This document shows positions 54,416-61,737 of a stretch of 64,000 nucleotides of DNA, in pieces. Both the position numbers and the translations under genes were made by a program. Within the stretch, counting starts at the first letter, position 1. Each line of letters begins with the position of its first letter. Source of the stretch: Rhodobacteraceae bacterium SB2 (lineage in GTDB: Bacteria > Pseudomonadota > Alphaproteobacteria > Rhodobacterales > Rhodobacteraceae); assembly GCA_001642945.1 (NCBI GenBank), contig LGRT01000013.1, positions 434,001-498,000 of the forward strand, read 5' to 3'. The notes under the pieces were generated by a model. The model was not told the origin of the DNA and ran no database searches. It saw nothing but the letters and a program-made list of their open reading frames with translations.

Positions 54416-54425
54416 AAGCGATGGC

Positions 54426-55817
54426 TTAATATCTGTAATGTTCTGGTTTGAACGGGCCTTCGGGGGTTACGCCGATATAATCTGCCTGATCTTTTTCCAA
54501 TCTGGTCAGTTTCACGCCGATCCGCTCCAGATGCAGGCGCGCTACTTTTTCATCCAGATGTTTTGGCAGAATATAAACGTCATTCTTATAATTATCGCCT
54601 TTGCTCCAAAGTTCAATTTGGGCCAATACTTGGTTGGTGAAAGAGGCAGACATCACGAATGAGGGATGGCCCGTCGCATTGCCAAGGTTCAACAAGCGCC
54701 CTTCGGAGAGTAAAATCAAACGGCTGCCCGACGGCATTTCAATCATATCCACTTGGTCTTTGATATTGGTCCATTTGTGGTTTTTCAGATTGGCCACTTG
54801 GATTTCATTGTCAAAATGGCCGATATTGCCCACGATGGCCATATCTTTCATTTCGCGCATATGCTCGATGCGGATCACGTCCTTATTGCCCGTGGTGGTG
54901 ATAAACACATCAGCGCTGTTCACAACATCTTCCAAAACAACCACTTCGAACCCATCCATCGCGGCCTGCAAGGCGCAGATCGGATCAACCTCTGTTACTT
55001 TGACGCGCGCGCCAGCCCCGGCCAATGAGGCGGCTGAGCCTTTTCCAACATCGCCATATCCACACACAACGGCGACCTTGCCCGCCATCATCGTATCTGT
55101 GGCGCGGCGGATCCCATCCACCAAGGATTCCTTGCAGCCATATTTATTGTCGAATTTTGATTTTGTGACCGAATCGTTCACGTTGATGGCCGGAAACGGC
55201 AATTGGCCTTGCTTGACCAATTCATAAAGCCGGTGCACGCCGGTTGTGGTTTCTTCGGATACGCCTTTGATCATTGCGCGTTGTTTGGTGAACCAACCCG
55301 GGGTTTCGGCCATACGCTTTTTGATCTGTGCAAAAACCGCTTCTTCTTCTTCTGATGTGGGCACGGCGATCAGGTCTGTTTCTCCGGCTTCAACGCGGGC
55401 GCCGAGTAAGACGTATAGCGTGGCATCGCCGCCATCATCCAAGATCATATTCGCGCCCTCTGGAAACATGAAAGACCGGTCGAGATAATCCCAATGCTCG
55501 GTAAGCGTTTGGCCTTTCACCGCGAAGACGGGTGTGCCCCCGGCTGCGATCGCGGCCGCTGCATGATCCTGGGTGGAGAAAATGTTGCAAGAGGCCCAGC
55601 GCACATCAGCGCCCAATTCAACCAGCGTTTCGATTAACACCGCCGTTTGAATGGTCATGTGCAAAGAGCCGACGATGCGCGACCCGCTTAATGGCTTGCT
55701 TTCACCATATTCGGCCCGCAGCGCCATCAGGCCCGGCATTTCGGTTTCAGCAATGTTCAGCTCTTTGCGGCCAAACTCTGCCAGCGCAATGTCTTTTACA
55801 ATATAATCCGTGCTCAT
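54426..55817 (-). CDS. ahcY: Adenosylhomocysteinase
   Basis: A 463-residue S-adenosylhomocysteine hydrolase, splitting SAH to adenosine and homocysteine with bound NAD. It has the N-terminal [10 protein letters not shown], the NAD motif [27 protein letters not shown]-like catalytic region ([15 protein letters not shown]), and the C-terminal DQADYIGV with the family ending HYRY. It starts after a gga site. No SAH riboswitch pattern was recognised in its leader. Confidence 0.97.
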   Translation of the reverse strand: MSTDYIVKDIALAEFGRKELNIAETEMPGLMALRAEYGESKPLSGSRIVGSLHMTIQTAVLIETLVELGADVRWASCNIFSTQDHAAAAIAAGGTPVFAVKGQTLTEHWDYLDRSFMFPEGANMILDDGGDATLYVLLGARVEAGETDLIAVPTSEEEEAVFAQIKKRMAETPGWFTKQRAMIKGVSEETTTGVHRLYELVKQGQLPFPAINVNDSVTKSKFDNKYGCKESLVDGIRRATDTMMAGKVAVVCGYGDVGKGSAASLAGAGARVKVTEVDPICALQAAMDGFEVVVLEDVVNSADVFITTTGNKDVIRIEHMREMKDMAIVGNIGHFDNEIQVANLKNHKWTNIKDQVDMIEMPSGSRLILLSEGRLLNLGNATGHPSFVMSASFTNQVLAQIELWSKGDNYKNDVYILPKHLDEKVARLHLERIGVKLTRLEKDQADYIGVTPEGPFKPEHYRY

Positions 55818-56057
55818 CGGCGACTCCTAAAGGTTTGGGGTCGCCTATCACAAGCATTTGCAAGCTTCAAGAATGTGCAGAGGCTCTCGGTGAGACCTGC
55901 GGCAATTGGCCTAGGAACCACAAACGCCTTTTTTATGCATGGCGCTTTAGACGCGGCAATTTTGACCTTTTTGGATTTGAAACGGTGGCAGATGACGCGC
56001 AGCCCTTGTTAGCAAAAAGTCCGCATGTCATATTATTTCTGATTATTCGAGGACCCC

Positions 56058-56648
56058 ATGAAACAACCACGCGCTTGGCAAAGAATGCTGTCTGGACGGC
56101 GATTGGACTTGCTTGACCCAACGGCAGTTGACATTGAGATTGAAGATATTGCCCATGGCTTGGCCTTTGTGGCGCGCTGGAACGGCCAAACGCAGGGCGA
56201 GTTTGCTTATTCTGTCGCCGAACATTCTTTGTTGGTGGTAGAGTTATCCAAACGGCTTTTTCCCAAAATCGAGGCCAAATGGCAGCTCGCAGCCTTGTTG
56301 CATGATGCACCGGAATACGTGATAGGGGATATGATTTCGCCGGTTAAAGCGGCCGTTGGCGCAGGCTATGAAGCTTTGGACGAGCGCCTGACCGCCGCTA
56401 TTCATATCCGTTTTGGGCTACCCGCAAAACTGCCGGCCAAAATTAAAGCGCAGATTAAAAAGGCCGATAAGTGCAGCGCCTGGCTTGAGGCCACCCAGAT
56501 TGCCGGATTTTCACAACAAGAAGCCAACCGGTTCTTTGGCAAAATGCCAATGGATCTTGTGCCAGCTTTCACGGTTAAACTGCGGCCACCCAATCTGGTA
56601 AAGCGGGATTATATTTCCAAATACCAGACCCTTATATCGAAATTATAG
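56058..56648 (+). CDS. HD-domain phosphohydrolase (YfbR-like)
   Basis: A 196-residue HD-superfamily protein. Metal-binding motifs are present: YSVAEHSLLV (His), LLHDAPEYVIGD (His-Asp) and a later Asp in IKKADKCSAWLEA, similar to YfbR 5'-deoxynucleotidases. A gagga site precedes the ATG. It is divergent from ahcY and converges on regA. Substrate is inferred only. Confidence 0.85.
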   Translation: MKQPRAWQRMLSGRRLDLLDPTAVDIEIEDIAHGLAFVARWNGQTQGEFAYSVAEHSLLVVELSKRLFPKIEAKWQLAALLHDAPEYVIGDMISPVKAAVGAGYEALDERLTAAIHIRFGLPAKLPAKIKAQIKKADKCSAWLEATQIAGFSQQEANRFFGKMPMDLVPAFTVKLRPPNLVKRDYISKYQTLISKL

Positions 56649-56687
56649 GCAGCGCGGGTTGCTTTGCTACGCCAAATCGGGGTGGTT

Positions 56688-57242
56688 TTACCGCGGGCTG
56701 CGCTTGGCCAAAATACGCTGAAGGGTGCGCCGATGCATATTCAGCCTTCGGGCGGTTTCCGAGACGTTGCGGTCGCAGAGCTCATACACCCGTTGGATAT
56801 GCTCCCAGCGTACGCGATCCGCGCTCATCGGGTTTTCCGGCGGTGGGGGCAAATCATCCCCCCGTGCCAATAACGCATTGGTGATATCAATCGCATCCGC
56901 GGGTTTGGATAAATAATCGGTGGCGCCAATTTTCACTGCGGCCACTGCGGTGGCTATGGCGCCGTATCCGGTTAAAACCACAACCCTGCAATCGGGGCGT
57001 TTTTCGCGCAGCACTTCCACAACATCTAGGCCATTGCCGTCTTCCAGCCGCAGATCAACCACCGCATATGCTGGAGATCGCGCCGTTGCGATTGCACGCC
57101 CAGCGGCCACTGATCCGGCGGTTTCAACCTCAAAGCCGCGTTTTTCCATGGCTTTCGCAAGCCGTTTGAGAAACGGGTCATCATCATCAACCAGCAAAAG
57201 CGAAGGGTCTTCGCCCAGATCCTGATATGTTCGTTCTGACAC
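56688..57242 (-). CDS. regA: Redox response regulator RegA/PrrA/ActR
   Basis: A 184-residue response regulator with a receiver (phosphoacceptor Asp63 in AYAVVDLRLEDGNGL) and a C-terminal Fis-type helix-turn-helix ending SETARRLNMHRRTLQRILAK, both nearly invariant in RegA. Partner of the RegB kinase across the senC gene. In Rhodobacterales it controls photosynthesis, respiration, nitrogen and carbon genes in response to redox state. Confidence 0.95.
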   Translation of the reverse strand: MSERTYQDLGEDPSLLLVDDDDPFLKRLAKAMEKRGFEVETAGSVAAGRAIATARSPAYAVVDLRLEDGNGLDVVEVLREKRPDCRVVVLTGYGAIATAVAAVKIGATDYLSKPADAIDITNALLARGDDLPPPPENPMSADRVRWEHIQRVYELCDRNVSETARRLNMHRRTLQRILAKRSPR

Positions 57243-57317
57243 GCGGTCGCCTCCTGAGCGGTTGCCTTTGATTTACATCTAATGCGGCCACCCGCCTTGG
57301 TCAAATAATACCAGTGT

Positions 57318-57947
57318 TTAAGCTGCGTTCAAAAAGCAGCTGATTTTCTCGGCCACTTGCTCGGCGGGTAAATCACGGCGGAAAAATTCGACAAACCCAT
57401 GCTCGGGAAGCAGCAGATAGCTCATTGTTGAATGGTCGACCAAATAATACGGATCGTTTTGGTCATGGGCTTTGTAATAGGTCCGAAACGCTTTACTTGC
57501 GGTTTTGATTTGGGCATCGCTGCCTGTTAATGCGATCAGTCTTGGATGCATCACCTCGGCAAACTCTGCCAAGACTTGGGGTGTATCTCGCTCCGGATCG
57601 ATGGTGATAAAAACGGGCGTTACGTTTTGTCCGGCCGTTTCCAGCAGATCCACGGCTTCAACATTGCGCATCGTATCCATTGGGCAGATATCGGGGCAGA
57701 ACGTATATCCAAAATAAAGCAGAGCCGGAGTTTTGCTGACATCGTCTTGCGACATGCTCTGCCCGTGCTGGTTTACTAGCGTGAACGCACCCCCAATCTG
57801 TTCGCTGCCACCCGCAATCACGCTGGCGCGGCATTGCGCGAAGCGATCGCTTGAACGGGGCATGAACAATGTGGAGACCGCCAGCCAAGAAAACAAAAGT
57901 AACAGGGCAAACCCGGCGCCCAACACCACTGTGAAACGGTTCTGCAT
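57318..57947 (-). CDS. senC: SCO1/SenC/PrrC copper-binding protein
   Basis: A 209-residue membrane-anchored thioredoxin-like protein (helix about 8-28). The copper/redox motif is Cys84 and Cys88 in YTFCPDICPMD, with His172 in YLVDHSTMSYLL. SenC delivers copper to the CuA centre of cytochrome oxidase and is linked to RegB signalling. It lies between regA (76 bases) and the divergent regB (82 bases), the usual layout. Confidence 0.95.
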   Translation of the reverse strand: MQNRFTVVLGAGFALLLLFSWLAVSTLFMPRSSDRFAQCRASVIAGGSEQIGGAFTLVNQHGQSMSQDDVSKTPALLYFGYTFCPDICPMDTMRNVEAVDLLETAGQNVTPVFITIDPERDTPQVLAEFAEVMHPRLIALTGSDAQIKTASKAFRTYYKAHDQNDPYYLVDHSTMSYLLLPEHGFVEFFRRDLPAEQVAEKISCFLNAA

Positions 57948-58029
57948 AAGGGATTCCTTAGAGTAATTGCCATTGCTTGGCCTTTATGGGATCTATGTTT
58001 CCTAACAACCCACGTCAACCGGCAGGAAG

Positions 58030-59418
58030 ATGATGACTGAACACGACGTCAATTTATTTTCAGATCAACGCCGCAGCAATTGGATTAGATTGCGCACTTT
58101 AATTCTGCTACGCTGGGTGGCGATTGCGGGCCAGTTGACGGCGATTTTAATTGCCAAAGAGGCATATAATCTGCAGCTTGAGCTGGGTCTTTGCCTTCTT
58201 GCGATCGCGGTGTCGGCCATTGGCAATCTGGTGGCCATGGTCAGCTTTCCTGAAAACAAACGTCTGTCAGAATTTGAAAACATGATGATGACCATGTTTG
58301 ATCTGCTGCAATTGGGCTTTTTGCTTTATCTCACGGGTGTATTGCACAATCCGTTCAGCATTTTGCTTTTGGCGCCGGTTGCGGTTTCTGCCTCAATTTT
58401 GAAACTGCGATCAAATTTCATTCTGGGTGGCACCACGATCGTTTTGGTTACAATTTTGGCGGTGTATCATTTGCCTCTACGCACCCAAGCGGGCGCATTT
58501 TTGCGCATTCCAGAGTTATTTGTCTTTGGAAATTGGATCGCAATCGTGATCGCGTTGGTGTTCTTAAGCGTGTATTCGCGCCGCGTTACGAATGAAATGA
58601 ACGCGATGGGAAACGCTTTATTGGCCACGCAAATGGCGTTGAGCCGGGAACAAAAGCTTACCGATTTGGGCGGTGTGGTGGCGGCAGCAGCGCATGAGCT
58701 GGGCACGCCTTTGGCGACGATAAAATTGACCAGTGCAGAATTGATGGAGGCCTTGCCTGATGGCTCGGAACTGCAAGAAGATGCAAGCTTGATCCGAGAA
58801 CAGGCCAATCGCTGCCGCGATATTTTACGCTCGATGGGGCGCGCGGGAAAAGACGATCTGCATTTGCGCAGCGCGCCCTTAAGCGAAGTGCTGCGTGAGG
58901 CAGCCGAGCCGCATAAGGATCGGGGCGTGAAAATCAATATGTCTTTTGAACCGATCGAGGGCGCCGGGCTTGGCCAGCCGCTGGCTTTGCGGCGCCCGGA
59001 AATCATTCACGGTTTGCGCAATATGGTGCAAAATGCGGTTGATTTTGCCAAATCAGAGGTTTGGGTGGAAAGCTATTGGAGCCCCGATACGATCACTGTG
59101 CGGATCTTGGATGATGGGCCGGGCTATCCCGTTCACATGCTTGGGCGCATCGGCGATCCTTTTTTGCGGCATCGCAAAACAGGCGCGGCGCGTGATAACA
59201 GGCAAAGCTATGAAGGGATGGGCCTCGGCGTTTTTATCGCCAAAACATTGCTTGAAAGAACCGGCGCAGAATTAAGCTTTGCCAATGGATATGATCCTCA
59301 GCAAAGACCGGCAGCTAAAGCAACGCCGCGCGGCGCGATTGTGGAAATTCAGTGGCCCAGGGCTGCGGTTGAACAAATCACCGCTGCGCTGGGCGAAAAC
59401 CGCGCTATGAAGATTTAG
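58030..59418 (+). CDS. regB: Redox sensor histidine kinase RegB/PrrB/ActS
   Basis: A 462-residue membrane kinase with about six membrane helices (20-180). The phosphoacceptor is His222 (AAAAHELGTPLATIKL) and the redox-active Cys262 (RCRDILRSMG) is conserved. The ubiquinone-site motif, usually GGxxNPF, reads GVLHNPF at 103-109. ATP-binding boxes include NMVQNAVDFAKS and GMGLGVFIAKTL. Start ATG at 58030 or 58033 after agga. Confidence 0.94.
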   Translation: MMTEHDVNLFSDQRRSNWIRLRTLILLRWVAIAGQLTAILIAKEAYNLQLELGLCLLAIAVSAIGNLVAMVSFPENKRLSEFENMMMTMFDLLQLGFLLYLTGVLHNPFSILLLAPVAVSASILKLRSNFILGGTTIVLVTILAVYHLPLRTQAGAFLRIPELFVFGNWIAIVIALVFLSVYSRRVTNEMNAMGNALLATQMALSREQKLTDLGGVVAAAAHELGTPLATIKLTSAELMEALPDGSELQEDASLIREQANRCRDILRSMGRAGKDDLHLRSAPLSEVLREAAEPHKDRGVKINMSFEPIEGAGLGQPLALRRPEIIHGLRNMVQNAVDFAKSEVWVESYWSPDTITVRILDDGPGYPVHMLGRIGDPFLRHRKTGAARDNRQSYEGMGLGVFIAKTLLERTGAELSFANGYDPQQRPAAKATPRGAIVEIQWPRAAVEQITAALGENRAMKI

Positions 59419-59567
59419 CATTTTGACGCTGGCGGAGTGTTTGCGATTACCGCTTAAAGCCTTGGGGGCTTGCGCGGCCTTTCAAAGCTTGCCTTGCACA
59501 CAACCAAGGCTTCACGGGCTGCACGATCTTTCTTGTTTCGCGCAACTGGCAATGTCATCTTAGATTT

Positions 59568-60044
59568 ATGAATTTATTTACAACCGAATTTCACATGCCT
59601 TCTGAGGCGCATATGCAAGCCTTCGCAGCCGCGCTTGGCAAAAGCTTGCGATGCGGGGATATCCTTCTGCTTGAGGGGCATATCGGCGCTGGCAAAAGTT
59701 TTTTTGCGCGCAGCCTGATCCAATCGGTACAAGATATTCCTGAAGAAGTGCCCTCACCAACGTTCACGCTGGTACAAACCTATGACACGCAAATCGGTGA
59801 GATTTGGCACGCAGATCTGTATCGCTTAACCTCGCATCAAGAGGCGGTTGAATTGGGGTTAGAAGAGGCGTTTGAAACCTCGATTTCTCTGATTGAATGG
59901 CCGGATCGGCTGGGGGATCTATCTCAATATAGCCCGTTAAATATCGCGTTTTCCAGCGGTGCAAGCGACAGTGAACGGCATCTCAAATTGCAGGGTTCGG
60001 CGTCTATTTGGGCGCTACGGTTGCAGGGTTTGAGCGATGAATGA
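59568..60044 (+). CDS. tsaE: tRNA threonylcarbamoyladenosine biosynthesis ATPase TsaE
   Basis: A 158-residue TsaE (YjeE). Walker A is GHIGAGKSF (37-45), then SPTFTLVQTYDT and HADLYRL, all diagnostic. It energises t6A synthesis with TsaB and TsaD. Its stop lies eight bases inside the next gene. First gene of the tsaE-amgK-murU-addB unit. Confidence 0.95.
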   Translation: MNLFTTEFHMPSEAHMQAFAAALGKSLRCGDILLLEGHIGAGKSFFARSLIQSVQDIPEEVPSPTFTLVQTYDTQIGEIWHADLYRLTSHQEAVELGLEEAFETSISLIEWPDRLGDLSQYSPLNIAFSSGASDSERHLKLQGSASIWALRLQGLSDE

Positions 60045-61023
60045 TCTGGGTATATCCGCCGAGTTGCAAGCGTTTTTGCGGAAGCATAAATGGCATAATG
60101 CGCAGATTGTAGCGCTGAAAACGGATGCGTCTCAGCGCCAGTATTACCGCTTATCGCAGAATGAACGCTCGGTCATTTTGATGGATGCGCGGCGCAGTGC
60201 GGTGGGTGAAACAAAGCGATTTCAACGGATTGCGTCACATTTGTTTGCGCAGGATCTCAGCGCTCCGCAAATTTATGGCGCGGATCATGATTTGAGGGCT
60301 TTGCTTGTTGAAGATTTGGGCGATGATTTATTGTCGGGATTTTGGGCAAAGGGCGCGCAAAGCGCCTATCCAATTTATCAAAAGGCGGTTGATATGCTGC
60401 TTGCGGTGCAGGCAAGCGACCCTCCGGCCTTTTTAGCGCAGCCCGATGCACAGGATTTGGCTGTCATGATCACGCCCGCTTTTGAATTTTATAAAGGCTC
60501 AGCACGCGTTGAGGCGAATCAATCCGCCCTGCTTGCTGCGCTTACCGATTTGCTCGCGGCTGCGCTGCAAAGCGCGCCAGTTCTGGCGCTGCGCGATTGC
60601 CATGCGGAAAACCTTCTTTATTTGCCGGCGCGCCGCGGTGCGGCCTGTGTGGGTATTTTGGATTTTCAAGATGCGTTTCAAAGCCACCCCGCCTATGATC
60701 TTATGTCGCTTTTGCAGGATGTGCGCCGCGATATTCCCGCCAGTATGGAGGCTGGTTTGATCGCGTATTTTGTGGCGCAGGCGGGCCTAGAAGCGCGGGC
60801 CTTTCAGCGCGCTTATGCGGTTTTGGGGGTGCAACGCAATCTGCGTATTTTGGGGGTTTTCGCGCGGCTGGCCCTGCAAGAAAACAAAGCAAATTATCTG
60901 GTGCATATGCCCCGGGTCTGGCGCTATATCCAACGCAATTTACGCGCTCCGGGTTTGCAAGGGCTTAAGGCTTTGATCGATGCAGAATTTCCCAGCCCTG
61001 CAAATTTAAATTGGACGGTTTAA
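60037..61023 (+). CDS. amgK: Aminoglycoside-phosphotransferase-fold sugar kinase, AmgK-like
   Basis: A 328-residue protein of the APH/choline kinase fold. Kinase motifs are the lysine region (LKTDASQRQYYRLS), LRDCHAENLLY with the catalytic Asp, and ILDFQDAF with the metal Asp. AmgK phosphorylates N-acetylmuramate and N-acetylglucosamine at C1 in peptidoglycan recycling; the adjacent MurU-like gene supports this. Overlaps tsaE by eight bases. Confidence 0.87.
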   Translation: MNDLGISAELQAFLRKHKWHNAQIVALKTDASQRQYYRLSQNERSVILMDARRSAVGETKRFQRIASHLFAQDLSAPQIYGADHDLRALLVEDLGDDLLSGFWAKGAQSAYPIYQKAVDMLLAVQASDPPAFLAQPDAQDLAVMITPAFEFYKGSARVEANQSALLAALTDLLAAALQSAPVLALRDCHAENLLYLPARRGAACVGILDFQDAFQSHPAYDLMSLLQDVRRDIPASMEAGLIAYFVAQAGLEARAFQRAYAVLGVQRNLRILGVFARLALQENKANYLVHMPRVWRYIQRNLRAPGLQGLKALIDAEFPSPANLNWTV

Positions 61024-61737
61024 ATGCACATGATGGCCAAAACCCCTTTTCCCGTGATGATTTTTGCTGCTGGTTTCGGGCGCCGCATGGGGGCGCTGAC
61101 AAAAGATAAACCCAAACCCTTGGTGCCTGTAAAAGGGCGGGCGTTGATCGATTATGCGGTTGATATTGCGCGCGAAAGCGGCGCTCAGACGATCCTTGTT
61201 AATCTGCATTACAAGCATCAGATGCTTGCGGATCATTTGCGCGACGCGCCCGTGCAAACGCGGCTTGAACTGCCGGATATTCTTGAGACGGGGGGCGGAT
61301 TAAAAGCGGCGTTGCCGCAATTGGGAGCGGGCCCCGTGGTAACGATAAATTCAGATGCGATCTGGCAGGGTGAAAATCCGATTGCCGCTTTGCGCGCGCG
61401 CTGGCAGCCAGAGCGGATGGAGGCGCTGCTGCTGTGCATTGAGCGGACCCATGCGCAGGGCCATAGCGGGGCAGGCGATTTTTCGCTGGCAAAGAATGGC
61501 TGTCTGCAGCGCGGAGGCAACTTGGTTTACACTGGTGTTCAAATCATAAAAACGGATGGATTGATGGCCATTGAACAACGCGCCTTCTCGCTCAATCTTT
61601 TATGGGCCCAGATGATAGAGCGCCAGAGCGTGTATGGCGCGGTGTATCGGGGCAACTGGTGCGATGTTGGCCATCCTGAAGGGCTGGCATACGCCCAAAA
61701 CATGCTGTCTCATTCCCATATGCCAAAGGCAAATTAG
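61024..61737 (+). CDS. murU: Nucleotidyltransferase, MurU-like (N-acetylmuramate-1-phosphate uridylyltransferase)
   Basis: A 237-residue sugar-phosphate nucleotidyltransferase. The signature is AAGFGRRMGALTKDKPKPLVPV, with the metal Asp in TINSDAIW and a C-terminal WCDVGHPEGL. It directly follows the AmgK stop with no gap. Together they form the MurNAc salvage shortcut that bypasses de novo MurA, which makes cells less sensitive to fosfomycin in other species. Confidence 0.88.
   Translation: MHMMAKTPFPVMIFAAGFGRRMGALTKDKPKPLVPVKGRALIDYAVDIARESGAQTILVNLHYKHQMLADHLRDAPVQTRLELPDILETGGGLKAALPQLGAGPVVTINSDAIWQGENPIAALRARWQPERMEALLLCIERTHAQGHSGAGDFSLAKNGCLQRGGNLVYTGVQIIKTDGLMAIEQRAFSLNLLWAQMIERQSVYGAVYRGNWCDVGHPEGLAYAQNMLSHSHMPKAN

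Larger units (their letters stand above)
54108..54425. other. Convergent intergenic region with two hairpins
   Basis: About 318 bases between the EVE gene and ahcY. It contains a minus-strand terminator (54182-54214) and a plus-strand terminator-like hairpin (54376-54415). The 160 bases between them have some hairpin-like composition and could hold a 3'-UTR-derived small RNA, but no known RNA family is recognised. Confidence 0.4.

Noticed and set aside
55818-56057. Possible SAH riboswitch in the ahcY leader
   Set aside because: The conserved core of the SAH riboswitch was not found in the minus-strand leader; only a weak aagc/gctt pairing is present.
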